This document shows positions 1 to 7,792 of a DNA stretch of 35,353 nt, one piece after another. Origin of the DNA: Bacilli bacterium. GTDB lineage: Bacteria > Bacillota_I > Bacilli_A > RFN20 > CAG-826. Where the stretch lies: NCBI GenBank assembly GCA_017454295.1, contig JAFTDF010000001.1:1-35353 (forward strand), in the 5' to 3' direction. The notes beneath the pieces are model-generated. The model had not been told where the DNA came from. It saw only the letters and a list, made by a program, of their open reading frames with translations, and searched no databases. Numbering within the stretch: the first letter of the stretch is position 1; each line of letters starts with the position of its first letter. Made by a program: the position numbers and the translations under genes.

Positions 1-56
1 CCGCTGGTGCCGACGTTGTCGTGGACGCGATCACGATTGAACTTTTCTTTTGCCAT
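1..56 (-). CDS. tuf: Elongation factor Tu, N-terminal 18 codons only
   Basis: The 5' end of a minus-strand gene running off the left edge. It encodes MAKEKFNRDRVHDNVGTS and then breaks off one codon before the GHVDHGKT P-loop expected in EF-Tu. EF-Tu delivers aminoacyl-tRNA to the ribosome as a GTP complex. Identification rests on the MAKEKF opening, the NVGT strand and position directly after fusA, the normal end of the str operon. A GGAGGA ribosome site lies at 65-70. Several residues differ from the nearly invariant KPHVNVGTIG (here RVHDNVGTSG), so a divergent copy is possible; only the off-window sequence can settle this. Confidence 0.85.
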   Translation of the reverse strand, partial: MAKEKFNRDRVHDNVGTS

Positions 57-96
57 TGTGATTTTCCTCCAATAGGTGTTGCAAATTGGCTTTTAA

Positions 97-125
97 ATGT
101 TAGAGCATTCTGGCCGCTTACGCAA
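97..125 (-). promoter_or_regulatory. Candidate internal promoter for tuf
   Basis: On the minus strand, TTGCGT (120-125) and TAACAT (97-102) are separated by 17 nt in the fusA-tuf gap. This could give extra tuf transcription, as separate tuf promoters do elsewhere. Both boxes deviate from consensus, so the call is tentative. Confidence 0.35.
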
Positions 126-137
126 TACAAAGTATTG
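123..137 (-). repeat. Small perfect inverted repeat after fusA
   Basis: CAATAC-AAA-GTATTG forms a 6-bp hairpin just past the fusA stop codon. It is AT-rich with no U-run, so it is not a convincing terminator. It might be an RNA processing or stability element between fusA and tuf. It also overlaps the -35 of the candidate tuf promoter. Confidence 0.4.
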
Positions 138-141
138 TGAT

Positions 142-2244
142 TTAGTGGTTGCTCATAGACGATTTCTTGATGATCTCGTCCTGGATGAAGCGCGGGGTTT
201 CGCCGTAGTGGTCGAACTGCATCGTGAAGTTGCCACGACCCTGGGTGAGCGAACGGAGGTCGGTGACGTAACCGAACATCTCAGAGAGGGGGATTTCGCA
301 GTCGATCTGCTTGGCGTTACCGCGTTGGGTTTCCCCGGTCATGATGCCACGACGACGGGCCACGTCGCCGATAACGTCGCCGTAATACTGTTCAGGAACA
401 GTAATTTCGACTTTCATGATCGGTTCGAGGATGACGGGGTCGCACTTCTTGGCGGCTTCTTTCAGGGCCAAGGAGGCAGCCACTTTATAGGCGGCTTCCG
501 AAGAGTCGACATCGTGGTAGCTACCATCGAAGAGGGTGGCTTTGATGTCGATTGCTGGATAGCCGGCAACCAAACCGCGGGTAAGGGCATCTTCGAGACC
601 TTGCTGGGTCGGTTTGATGAATTCCTTAGGAACGGTACCACCGACGATGGCATCGACGAATTCGAAGCCTTTGCCGGGGTTAGGTTCAAAGCGAATCCAA
701 ACGTCACCATATTGGCCGTGGCCACCGGACTGCTTGACATAGCGGCCCTGGGCTTCGGCGGTCTTACGGATGGTTTCGCGGTAGTTGACTTGGGGAGCGC
801 CGACGTTAACGTCGACTTTGAACTCACGGCGCATACGATCGACGAGGATGTCGAGCTGGAGTTCGCCAACGCCGGCGATGATGGTCTGGCCGGAGTCGGC
901 ATCGGTGCGGACCCGGAAGGTCGGGTCTTCTTCGGCCAGCTTGATGAGCGCAGCGGTCATCTTTTCCTGGTCGGCTTTGGTCTTGGGTTCCACCGCTTCT
1001 TCCAAAACGGGTTCGGGGAAGGTGAGGGATTCCAAGATGACGGGGGTGTTTTCATCGGCAAGGGTTTCGCCGGTGGTCGAGGACTTCAAGCCCACGACGG
1101 CCCCGATTTCACCAGCATGGAGCGCTTCGACTTCCTGACGGTGGTTGGCGTGCATCAAGACCAAACGGGCGATACGTTCCTTGACTCCCTTGGAGGAGTT
1201 GTAGACGTAAGAACCGGATTTGAGGACGCCTTGATAGACGCGGACATAGGCCAAACGACCGATGAAGGGGTCGGTGGCAATCTTGAAGGCAAGACCGACG
1301 AAGGGTTTGTTGTCGGTGGCTTCGCAGACGTATTCTTCGCCGTTGAGGGTACCCTTTTCACCCGGGATATCGAGCGGAGAGGGGAGGTAATCGACGACGG
1401 CGTCGAGCAAGGGCTGAATGCACTTGTTCTTATAAGCGGAACCGCAGAGGACCGGGAAGAAGGTGCCGGTCAAAACGGCTTTGCGGATGGTGGCTTTGAT
1501 CATCTCGACGGAGGGTTCTTCCCCTTCGAGGACCATCATCATGAGATCGTCATCGAAGGCGGCGAGCTTTTCCAAGAGGATCGAGCGGAGTTCTTCGCAC
1601 TTGTCCTTGAGCTCTTCGGGGATGTCGGTGACGGTCGGGGCATCGGATTTGTCGTTGCTGTAGATGTAGGCTTTGCGTTCGATGATGTCGCAGCAACCCT
1701 TCAGGTAGGATTCCTTCCCGATCGGGTATTGGATGGCGGCGGCATTGGCGGCGACGCGTTCGCCTAAGGAAGCGACGCACATATCGAAGTCGGCACCGGT
1801 GGCGTCCATCTTGTTGCAGAAGACGATACGCGGGACGTTATACTTCGTGGCTTGGCGCCAGACGGTTTCGGTCTGGGGCTCGACGCCATTTTTGGAGTCG
1901 AGGACGGTCACGGCACCATCGAGGACGCGGAGGGAGCGTTCGACTTCGACGGTGAAGTCGACGTGCCCCGGAGTGTCGATGATGTTGAAGCGGTTGCCTT
2001 TCCAGAAGCAGGTGGTGGCGGAAGAAGTGATGGTGATACCACGTTCTTGTTCCTGCGCCATCCAGTCCATGGTGGCGGTACCCTCGTGGACTTCGCCGAT
2101 TTTGTGGGAACGTCCGGTGTAATAGAGGATACGCTCGGTCGTGGTGGTCTTACCGGCGTCGATGTGGGCCATGATCCCGATGTTACGGGTATGGGGAAGG
2201 TCGAAGGACTCAGCCTGTTTGATATCGATTTCGTTATCGGCCAT
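142..2244 (-). CDS. fusA: Elongation factor G
   Basis: Translocation GTPase of 700 residues, the normal EF-G length. G1 motif AHIDAGKT at residues 26-33, switch II DTPGH at 90-94 and NKMD at 144-147 are all intact. The C-terminal part keeps the conserved [11 protein letters not shown] and TQGRGNFTM stretches of domains IV and V. EF-G moves tRNAs and mRNA through the ribosome after peptide transfer and helps recycle ribosomes. It is the third gene of rpsL-rpsG-fusA-tuf and starts 15 nt after rpsG behind a Shine-Dalgarno site, so it is transcribed from the rpsL promoter. No truncation or unusual feature was seen. Confidence 0.98.
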   Translation of the reverse strand: MADNEIDIKQAESFDLPHTRNIGIMAHIDAGKTTTTERILYYTGRSHKIGEVHEGTATMDWMAQEQERGITITSSATTCFWKGNRFNIIDTPGHVDFTVEVERSLRVLDGAVTVLDSKNGVEPQTETVWRQATKYNVPRIVFCNKMDATGADFDMCVASLGERVAANAAAIQYPIGKESYLKGCCDIIERKAYIYSNDKSDAPTVTDIPEELKDKCEELRSILLEKLAAFDDDLMMMVLEGEEPSVEMIKATIRKAVLTGTFFPVLCGSAYKNKCIQPLLDAVVDYLPSPLDIPGEKGTLNGEEYVCEATDNKPFVGLAFKIATDPFIGRLAYVRVYQGVLKSGSYVYNSSKGVKERIARLVLMHANHRQEVEALHAGEIGAVVGLKSSTTGETLADENTPVILESLTFPEPVLEEAVEPKTKADQEKMTAALIKLAEEDPTFRVRTDADSGQTIIAGVGELQLDILVDRMRREFKVDVNVGAPQVNYRETIRKTAEAQGRYVKQSGGHGQYGDVWIRFEPNPGKGFEFVDAIVGGTVPKEFIKPTQQGLEDALTRGLVAGYPAIDIKATLFDGSYHDVDSSEAAYKVAASLALKEAAKKCDPVILEPIMKVEITVPEQYYGDVIGDVARRRGIMTGETQRGNAKQIDCEIPLSEMFGYVTDLRSLTQGRGNFTMQFDHYGETPRFIQDEIIKKSSMSNH

Positions 2245-2259
2245 GGTGAGTTCTCCTTA

Positions 2260-2730
2260 TTACCAACGATAATGGGCGTAGGCTTTGTTGGCTTCGGCCA
2301 TCTTGTGGGTATCTTGCTTCTTCTTGATGGAAGCACCAGTCCCGTTGGCGGCATCGATGATTTCGCCGGCGAGCTTATCTTCCATGGTCTTCTCGCCACG
2401 GAGGCGGGAATAGGTGACGAGCCAACGGAGGCCTAAGGTCTGACGGCGTTCTTGCGAAACTTCGACGGGGACCTGGTAGTTGGCGGCACCGATACGACGA
2501 ACTTTGAGTTCGACTTCCGGCATGATGTTTTTGATCGCGGTGGCGAAGACGTCCATCGCGGGTTTGCCGGTCTTTTCTTCGATTTTGGCGAAGGCTTTGT
2601 AGATGATGGTCTGCGCAGTCCCGCGTTTGCCATCATACATAACCCGGTTGATCAAGCGGGTGATGAGCTTGGAGTTATAAACCGGATCGGGTAATACGTC
2701 GCGCTTGGCGACAGCACCTTTTCTTGGCAT
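2260..2730 (-). CDS. rpsG: 30S ribosomal protein S7
   Basis: 156 residues, the usual bacterial S7 length. It starts [16 protein letters not shown] and contains the [14 protein letters not shown] core loop. S7 nucleates assembly of the 30S head by binding the 3' domain of 16S rRNA, and lines the E site. It lies 15 nt downstream of rpsL and 15 nt upstream of fusA, within one operon. In E. coli S7 represses this operon by binding the rpsL-rpsG gap; that gap is only 15 nt here and shows no such structure, so any feedback would have to act elsewhere, for example in the rpsL leader. Confidence 0.98.
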   Translation of the reverse strand: MPRKGAVAKRDVLPDPVYNSKLITRLINRVMYDGKRGTAQTIIYKAFAKIEEKTGKPAMDVFATAIKNIMPEVELKVRRIGAANYQVPVEVSQERRQTLGLRWLVTYSRLRGEKTMEDKLAGEIIDAANGTGASIKKKQDTHKMAEANKAYAHYRW

Positions 2731-2745
2731 GTTTCAGTTCCTCCT

Positions 2746-3165
2746 TTATTTGCTCTCTTTCGGCTTCTTGGTGCCGTAGAGGGAGCGACCTTGGCGCCGC
2801 TTTTCGATGCCGGCGCAGTCAAGGCAACCGCGGATGATGTGGTAACGGACACCCGGCAGGTCTTTGACACGGCCGCCACGGATCATGACGGTGGAGTGTT
2901 CCTGGAGGTTGTGTCCTTCACCACCGATGTAGGCGGTGACTTCGTAACCGTTGCTCAAACGGACACGAGCGTATTTCCGAAGGGCCGAGTTCGGTTTCTT
3001 CGGGGTCATGGTGCCGACACGGGTGCAGACGCCGCGCTTTTGGGCGGAAGCCTGGGAGGTCGACTTTTTGTTCAGCGAGTTCCACCGCTTGCCGAGGGCA
3101 GGCGATTTGGACTTCTTCACCGCGGACTGGCGGCCTTGCCGAACGAGTTGGTTAATGGTTGGCAT
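2746..3165 (-). CDS. rpsL: 30S ribosomal protein S12
   Basis: 139 residues. The start at [10 protein letters not shown] is chosen because it matches S12 proteins and has an AAAAGGAGAAC ribosome site 5-15 nt upstream; the open frame continues further upstream but only into the leader. S12 sits in the decoding centre and monitors codon-anticodon pairing. The [11 protein letters not shown] loop is wild type, with Lys at the position whose mutation gives streptomycin resistance. It is the first gene of the str operon, with its own promoter about 90 nt upstream. In many Firmicutes it directly follows rpoC and an L7Ae-like gene; here about 4.6 kb of oppositely oriented accessory genes intervene. 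Confidence 0.98.
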   Translation of the reverse strand: MPTINQLVRQGRQSAVKKSKSPALGKRWNSLNKKSTSQASAQKRGVCTRVGTMTPKKPNSALRKYARVRLSNGYEVTAYIGGEGHNLQEHSTVMIRGGRVKDLPGVRYHIIRGCLDCAGIEKRRQGRSLYGTKKPKESK

Positions 3166-3191
3166 AAGTGTTCTCCTTTTTTTACACACTT

Positions 3192-3237
3192 CCCGGTGTA
3201 TCGAGCACCGGGGTAAACAAAGTGGGTTTTCGCCCAC
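3192..3237 (-). promoter_or_regulatory. Two hairpins in the rpsL 5' leader
   Basis: In the transcribed leader, GTGGG-CGAAAA-CCCAC (3222-3237) is followed by CCCGGTG-CTCGATA-CACCGGG (3192-3212; 7 bp). No U-run follows either hairpin, so they are not terminators. They could be a docking site for a ribosomal protein that controls the operon, but they match no leader family that I can name. Confidence 0.5.
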
Positions 3238-3256
3238 CAAGTTACGTCCGAGCGAT

Positions 3257-3286
3257 ACTATACGCGTGTGAGAATGGGGGTGTCAA
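3257..3286 (-). promoter_or_regulatory. Promoter of the rpsL-rpsG-fusA operon
   Basis: Minus-strand TTGACA (3281-3286) and TATAGT (3257-3262) with an 18-nt spacer. This is a near-consensus sigma-A promoter giving a leader of about 85 nt. The bases just before and into the -10 (ACGCGTAT) are identical to those at the rplK promoter. Confidence 0.8.
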
Positions 3287-3419
3287 CACCTTTTTTCACA
3301 AGTTTTCGAAATCCGGAAAATATCGATGTCTTCTAGATAAATCGGTGCATTTTCTACCACAGGACCGTGCGTGTCATAATTTTCTTATACGCCCCCTTCT
3401 TTTTATTCATTTTTATGGC

Positions 3420-3447
3420 TTGGTCAAATCAAGATGTAAACTATACT
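3420..3447 (+). promoter_or_regulatory. Weak candidate promoter for the cysteine peptidase gene
   Basis: TTGGTC (3420-3425) and TATACT (3442-3447), 16 nt apart, lie about 115 nt before the ATG at 3565. A TATAAT at 3538-3543 is also present, but it has no -35 and lies close to the ribosome site. The rest of 3287-3564 shows only AT-rich sequence. Confidence 0.3.
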
Positions 3448-3564
3448 TGCAAACAAAAACTGCTTCTTCATAAGTATTCTTGGTTTCAGTTCCAAAACTA
3501 CCAAATTCTATCAGCAAACTTATCTTGGTTTTTGATATATAATAAGGAAAAAGGGGGTCGACTT

Positions 3565-4680
3565 ATGAAAAAAGTTTTGATGGTTGTTGGCGCGATTTGT
3601 TGTGCCGTTTCTTTTTCCGCATGGCAAGAAATGCCTATCAACGGTCTCGGCGCAAATTTCAGAATCAAAAAGCTGAATAATCGGGAACCTATCGGGTATC
3701 ACCGCGTTAGGTTTTATCTAGGCGGAGGCACGATGGCTAGTCCTACAATGCAATATGTCTATGATGGGGACACGGTAACAAAGCCATCTGATCCAAGCAA
3801 AAACTATTGTCAGTTTGTCCGATGGACCGATTCGTCGGGCAACGAGTGGGATTTCAATAATAACCATATTTATTCCAACACCAATATTTATGCTGAATAT
3901 GCTTGGTCTGATTACACTGCCTCTGTTGTTAATGCTGTTGGCAGCTCGTCCATTAGTTCATTTTTAGAGTATAAGTATCCTTATTCCTATAGTTGGTCAG
4001 AAATCGATTCTGGCAGCATTACATCTGTAACAGGTTATGGTTTTGATAACATACCTTCCTCAAACTTCCCACAAACAGATTTGGAAACGGGCTTGACTTT
4101 ATCAAATAGTGTTAGTTCTTATGGTGGTGGATGCGGACCGATTGCTATGATCGGCGTCATGTTTGAACTTGCTTCTCACCATGGCTACACAAATCTTATG
4201 TCGATGCCAATAAACTCAAATTCCCGCATCGACCTCGCTACTGACATTTTTAACCTTGTTCCTACTGAAGAGTTATTTGGCGGAACGTATACCTGGCCCG
4301 GCCAATATACGAGCAGTTTCAATACTTATCTCAGTAGTCACGGCTACCTCTCCACAATTATGGCCCATAACTATGGGGGGTTTGGCTATTCGAGTTCATT
4401 TATGTCGACCGCTCTTTCGATCGCCAAAGCGAGGATAAACAGCGGATATCCAGTAACTTTCTATAATGCGATGGAAATAAATGGAAGCGGCCATTTAAAA
4501 AACCACTACTTCAACGTTTTTGGCTACCATACCTATCAAGGATATAATCGTCTAGGTAGTCTTGTTCAAGAAACGCTGTTTAATATCAGGCTAAATTGGC
4601 CGGAGACAGAAACGCAAATCAATTATGCACCTCTCGACTTTTTCCGCTTGAATTATTCTGGGCTGGTGTATTTGCAATAA
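3565..4680 (+). CDS. Secreted C39-like cysteine peptidase with an InlB B-repeat
   Basis: 371 residues. The start at 3565 follows an AAAGGGGG ribosome site and gives an N-terminal signal sequence (MKKVLMVVGAICCAVSFSA, likely cut near residue 19). Residues about 46-113 resemble a Listeria-Bacteroides (InlB B/Flg_new) repeat: VRFYLGGG, a YDGDTVTKPSDPSK stretch, a FVRW strand and IYAEYAW. Residues about 175-345 look like a papain-fold C39-like peptidase, with GGGCGPIAM carrying the probable catalytic Cys190 and HYFNVFGY carrying His314. It would act outside the cell. The gene is clearly more AT-rich than its neighbours and lies in a block that splits the ribosomal operons, both suggesting horizontal acquisition. 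The next gene overlaps it by one base (TAATG). The substrate is unknown, and the domain calls rest on motifs only. Confidence 0.75.
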   Translation: MKKVLMVVGAICCAVSFSAWQEMPINGLGANFRIKKLNNREPIGYHRVRFYLGGGTMASPTMQYVYDGDTVTKPSDPSKNYCQFVRWTDSSGNEWDFNNNHIYSNTNIYAEYAWSDYTASVVNAVGSSSISSFLEYKYPYSYSWSEIDSGSITSVTGYGFDNIPSSNFPQTDLETGLTLSNSVSSYGGGCGPIAMIGVMFELASHHGYTNLMSMPINSNSRIDLATDIFNLVPTEELFGGTYTWPGQYTSSFNTYLSSHGYLSTIMAHNYGGFGYSSSFMSTALSIAKARINSGYPVTFYNAMEINGSGHLKNHYFNVFGYHTYQGYNRLGSLVQETLFNIRLNWPETETQINYAPLDFFRLNYSGLVYLQ

Positions 4681-5237
4681 TGATGCCGAGGAAAAGAAAC
4701 ACTCTTATGGCTATTGCCATCCTCTTGATGGCCGTTGTCGTTGGCGCCTTGTTCATTCCTCCGATTGCATTTGGATATGCCGCCTGCGCCGCTAGCAAAA
4801 ACTACTGTTTTGATATCGATATCCCTATTGGAAACTACGTTGGTACCAATGAGCAGGGCTATATGCTGACGTTCCAAGTCTTGGCTTGGGACAAAGCCGC
4901 CTATGATGCGGACCCAAACCACGGCATCAAGCACCTTCATGCCGACGAGCCATCTTACCAAGGCCAAAAGTACTATGGTTTTGGGTTGGAAATCAAAAAA
5001 GACGGAGAGACGATTCCCCATCAAATCGGCAATTATCGTTACGCCTCGGTGAGTCGGCGCGTGGAATACATCAATACTTTGTGGTGCGATTTTTCCTCCC
5101 CCGCTTTCAAGATCAGGGGCAACGAAGCCGATATCCATTTTACCAAGGAAGGACCACAAGTTTATTTTGCTTGCAGTTGTCCTGCATTCGGCAGTGCGAA
5201 ACTAGACTATCTCGGCGCTTCGTATATTTTTGCTTAA
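4680..5237 (+). CDS. Membrane-anchored protein of unknown function, coupled to the peptidase
   Basis: 185 residues. I place the start at the ATG overlapping the upstream stop codon (TAATG), because it gives translational coupling and a clean positive-inside anchor (MMPRKRN, then a hydrophobic run to about residue 38). The rest is hydrophilic and probably extracytoplasmic. Cysteines occur at residues 36 and 43, 126, and in an ACSC pair at 154-156, so disulphides or a metal site are possible. I do not recognise the family. The tight coupling suggests a role with the secreted cysteine peptidase, for instance as partner, inhibitor or substrate; this is inference. No separate terminator follows it. 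Confidence 0.6.
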   Translation: MMPRKRNTLMAIAILLMAVVVGALFIPPIAFGYAACAASKNYCFDIDIPIGNYVGTNEQGYMLTFQVLAWDKAAYDADPNHGIKHLHADEPSYQGQKYYGFGLEIKKDGETIPHQIGNYRYASVSRRVEYINTLWCDFSSPAFKIRGNEADIHFTKEGPQVYFACSCPAFGSAKLDYLGASYIFA

Positions 5238-5258
5238 TAAGGTCGCGCGTGATAAGAT
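5230..5258 (+). promoter_or_regulatory. Promoter of mscS, apparently giving a leaderless mRNA
   Basis: TTGCTT (5230-5235), a 17-nt spacer, then TAAGAT (5253-5258) preceded by an extended -10 TG. The ATG at 5265 is only 6 nt beyond the -10, so transcription would start at or next to the start codon. The only purine-rich stretch (GAGG) is 2 nt from the ATG, too close to act as a Shine-Dalgarno. Confidence 0.65.
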
Positions 5259-5264
5259 GAGGTC

Positions 5265-6326
5265 ATGCCTACGAATGAAGCTACCCAAACCGCACAAGGC
5301 GTTGTCAATCAATGGCAGCAAATTTGGGATACGATCGTCAAATTCTTTACCGATAACATTTGGAATATCGTTAAATTCTTTTCTATCCTCATCATCGGTT
5401 TCATTGTCATCTGGATCATCATGGTCATCGTGAAGCGCGTCTTCCGTAACCATCAAGTCGACCCGATGGCGACCCGTTTCATCGCTGGGGTGATCCGCTT
5501 CGCGCTGTGGCTATTGCTGATTTTGTTCCTCTTGGCTTTCATGGGCGTGGAAATCACCGGCTTCGCCACCACCGTCTCCGCCGCCTTGCTCGCGGTCGGT
5601 GTGGCCTTACGCGATAACCTCGCAAACCTTGCCAACGGCTTAATTCTCGTCAGCAGCAAGAAATACCATACCGGCGACTATATCCTCGTCGGCTCGGTGG
5701 AAGGCTCCATTGAGGAAATCAACTTCCTCTTCACCTGTTTGAAAACCGTTGATGGGAAGCAGGTTTTGATGCCCAACTCCACTATGGTCAATTCCCAAGT
5801 CACCAACTTCGGCGCCTATCCGAAGCGGCGCGTCAACTTCACCGTCTCGGTGGCCTATGAATCCGATGTCGAACTCGTGAAAAAAGTCGTCGTCGCGGCC
5901 ATCAAAAGCAACGGCAAGGTCTATTTGGACCCCGAACCCTTCTGCCGCTTGAAGACGATGAATGCCTCTAGTTTGGACTTCTTCGCCTGGGGCTGGTGTG
6001 ACAAAGAAGACTATTGGGACGTCTATTACGATTGCACCGAAACCATCTTCAACGAATTGAAGCGCCACGACATCAAAGTGCCCTTCCAGCAAGTCGAGGT
6101 CCGCGAACGCACCGACACCCCGCCGGTGTTTGTCGTGGGCGATAAGCTCGAGGAGCGCGTGGAGAAGAAGCGCGTGAAAACAAAGAAGAAACTCACTTTG
6201 GAAGATCTCGAGGACGAAGAAGGGATGAGGGAATATCGGCGCCAGCTCGCCGAATCGGCCGAGGAGAAAAAAGCCAAGATCGAAGACAAAATGAAACACG
6301 AAAGCAAATCCAAAGCGAAGAAATAA
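5265..6326 (+). CDS. mscS: Small-conductance mechanosensitive channel, MscS family
   Basis: 353 residues. Predicted membrane helices at about 35-58, 71-93 and 97-130. The third has the Ala/Gly-rich pore-helix pattern (SAALLAVGVALRDNLANLAN) typical of MscS TM3, followed by the beta domain with its PN motif (MPNSTM, 169-174). MscS channels open under membrane tension and release solutes during osmotic downshock. Residues about 295-353 form an extra, very charged tail rich in Lys, Glu and Arg that is absent from E. coli MscS (286 residues). A strong terminator follows. The promoter abuts the start codon. An MscL gene is also present in the window, so both channel types are encoded. Confidence 0.93.
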   Translation: MPTNEATQTAQGVVNQWQQIWDTIVKFFTDNIWNIVKFFSILIIGFIVIWIIMVIVKRVFRNHQVDPMATRFIAGVIRFALWLLLILFLLAFMGVEITGFATTVSAALLAVGVALRDNLANLANGLILVSSKKYHTGDYILVGSVEGSIEEINFLFTCLKTVDGKQVLMPNSTMVNSQVTNFGAYPKRRVNFTVSVAYESDVELVKKVVVAAIKSNGKVYLDPEPFCRLKTMNASSLDFFAWGWCDKEDYWDVYYDCTETIFNELKRHDIKVPFQQVEVRERTDTPPVFVVGDKLEERVEKKRVKTKKKLTLEDLEDEEGMREYRRQLAESAEEKKAKIEDKMKHESKSKAKK

Positions 6327-6333
6327 TGAATCG

Positions 6334-6365
6334 GCACATCGGATTCCCCGGTGTGCTTTTCATTT
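6334..6365 (+). terminator. Rho-independent terminator after mscS
   Basis: GCACATCGG (6334-6342) pairs with CCGGTGTGC (6348-6356) around a 5-nt loop, followed by TTTTCATTTT. It lies just after the mscS stop. Confidence 0.85.
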
Positions 6366-6382
6366 TGGATTCTAAAGAAAAG

Positions 6383-6411
6383 TTCCATAACTATCACTAG
6401 GGTGATATAGT
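6383..6411 (+). promoter_or_regulatory. Promoter of the DUF3990/Xre pair
   Basis: TTCCAT (6383-6388), 17 nt, then TATAGT (6406-6411) with an extended TG at 6403-6404. A strong GGGGAGG ribosome site (6415-6421) follows, placing the transcription start nearly on the Shine-Dalgarno. The short inverted sequence ACTATCACTAGGGTGATATAGT overlaps the -10 and could be an operator for the Xre protein. Confidence 0.65.
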
Positions 6412-6428
6412 AAAGGGGAGGAAACACC

Positions 6429-7121
6429 ATGGAAGGTATCATCACACTCTATCACGGATCCGACCGGATCATCCCCAAACCCGAATTCGGAAAGGGACGG
6501 AAACACAATGATTTCGGTCTAGGGTTTTATTGCACCCAAAGCCAGGCCCTTGCCAAAGAATGGGCGGTCTCTTCTTTAAGAGACGGTTATTGCAACCAAT
6601 ATGAACTAGACACCGCTTCTTTGAACGTTTTAAACCTCAACGACCCTTCCTATACGATTCTCCATTGGATCGCCGTGCTGGTGGAGCATCGGCTCTTTGA
6701 TTTGGATACGCCGGGGGCGAGACGGGCAAAAGGCTACTTAATCGAGCATTTTGGCCTGAACGTCAATGCCTATGACCTCATCGTCGGATATCGGGCCGAT
6801 GATTCCTATTACGATTATGCCGCCGCGTTTTTGAACAATTCCATCACCGTCGAGCAACTTGCCCAGGCGATGAAACTTGGCAAGCTGGGAGAACAAATCG
6901 TTTTGAAATCGGAATATGCGTTTTCCTTGCTTCGCTTTGTGGACGCAACCGATGCCGCCAAAGACGAATTCTATATTCGCAGAAAACAAAGAGACGACGA
7001 AGCCAACCGTCTTTATCAAGAAATCTTAAATAAAGAAGAGGATGGTTTATACATCCAAGACATCATTCGAGGAGCCATCGGCCATGACGATCCCCGCATT
7101 CCCAGAAACCTATCGAAGTAA
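6429..7121 (+). CDS. DUF3990 protein, probable ADP-ribosyltransferase-fold toxin
   Basis: 230 residues. The N-terminal region carries the DUF3990 signature: LYHGS at 7-11 and NDFGLGFYCT at 27-36, followed by the ALAKEWA stretch. Proteins of this family are predicted to have an ADP-ribosyltransferase-like fold; the conserved YHG and DFGxGFY motifs would line the NAD pocket. A GEQIVLKSEYAF segment (154-165) is the likely third catalytic region. It has no signal peptide, so it should act in the cytoplasm. The downstream gene overlaps its 3' end by 38 nt and encodes an Xre-type DNA-binding protein, the usual arrangement of a toxin-antitoxin operon. Toxicity and target are not known from the sequence. 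It lies in the accessory block between rpoC and rpsL. Confidence 0.8.
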   Translation: MEGIITLYHGSDRIIPKPEFGKGRKHNDFGLGFYCTQSQALAKEWAVSSLRDGYCNQYELDTASLNVLNLNDPSYTILHWIAVLVEHRLFDLDTPGARRAKGYLIEHFGLNVNAYDLIVGYRADDSYYDYAAAFLNNSITVEQLAQAMKLGKLGEQIVLKSEYAFSLLRFVDATDAAKDEFYIRRKQRDDEANRLYQEILNKEEDGLYIQDIIRGAIGHDDPRIPRNLSK

Positions 7122-7728
7122 AGCCCAATCCACTTTGGGGGCGGCGTTTGATTATGCCGTCGAGGTTTTAAACGTCCCAGGCGAAGAATTTACGAAGCGA
7201 TTCGTCGCTTCTTCGGTTGCCAAGCGCTGGGAAAAGGGCGATCCCGCCATCGTCGCCGGTAAAAGCGGCATTGAAATCGCCATTGAAGTCCTCAAAGAGT
7301 CGGGTTTCATCCTTAAGGATTTTCCCCAAAAAGAAAGCTTTGGCCGTTCCGTGGCCCATTGGATCGGCTGGGTGGTCGCCTACTATCAGTGGCGTTCCGA
7401 CCGCAGCTTCCAAGAAATCTTTGCCGCGCTTTCCTACGAAGATTTGGAACGCCTTTACCACCCGCTTCATGAGGCCGATATCTCAAAGGCCTATGACATG
7501 ATTGAAGAACTTATCGAGGAAAAGAACCCTGATACCAATCTAAAACGCCTGCGCACGCGTAGAGGCGTCAGCCAAGCCGAGCTCGCCAAAGAAGCCGGCA
7601 TTGGCCTACGTAGTATCCAAATGTATGAGCAGCGGCAAAAGCAAATCAACAAAGCCAGTGCTGAAACCTTGTATCGTCTCTCCAAGGTGCTGGGTTGCTC
7701 CGTCGAAGACCTGCTGGAAAAAGCCTAA
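7084..7728 (+). CDS. Xre-family DNA-binding protein, probable antitoxin of the DUF3990 pair
   Basis: 214 residues from the ATG at 7084, chosen because a GAGGAG ribosome site lies 9 nt upstream; an in-frame ATG at 7042 has a poorer ribosome site. Residues 152-212 are a classic lambda-repressor-like helix-turn-helix (NLKRLRTRRGVSQAELAKEAG, with IQMYEQ recognition-helix region). Residues 15-145 form a helical domain with HWIGWVVAYYQW and LHEADISKAYDM, which I associate with Xre proteins encoded next to DUF3990 genes. It probably binds the DUF3990 protein and represses the shared promoter; both roles are inferred from context. The gene ends before a bidirectional terminator facing rpoC. Confidence 0.8.
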   Translation: MTIPAFPETYRSKAQSTLGAAFDYAVEVLNVPGEEFTKRFVASSVAKRWEKGDPAIVAGKSGIEIAIEVLKESGFILKDFPQKESFGRSVAHWIGWVVAYYQWRSDRSFQEIFAALSYEDLERLYHPLHEADISKAYDMIEELIEEKNPDTNLKRLRTRRGVSQAELAKEAGIGLRSIQMYEQRQKQINKASAETLYRLSKVLGCSVEDLLEKA

Positions 7729-7748
7729 CCTCCACCACTACGGCAAAG

Positions 7749-7781
7749 AAAAAACCGGAACCCAGGCGGATTCCGGTTTTT
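7749..7781. terminator. Bidirectional terminator between the Xre gene and rpoC
   Basis: AAAAACCGGAA pairs with TTCCGGTTTTT around a 10-nt loop. A-run and T-run flank the stem on either side, so it can end both the plus-strand toxin-antitoxin transcript and the minus-strand rpoC transcript. Confidence 0.9.
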
Positions 7782-7792
7782 AAGTTTGAGGA

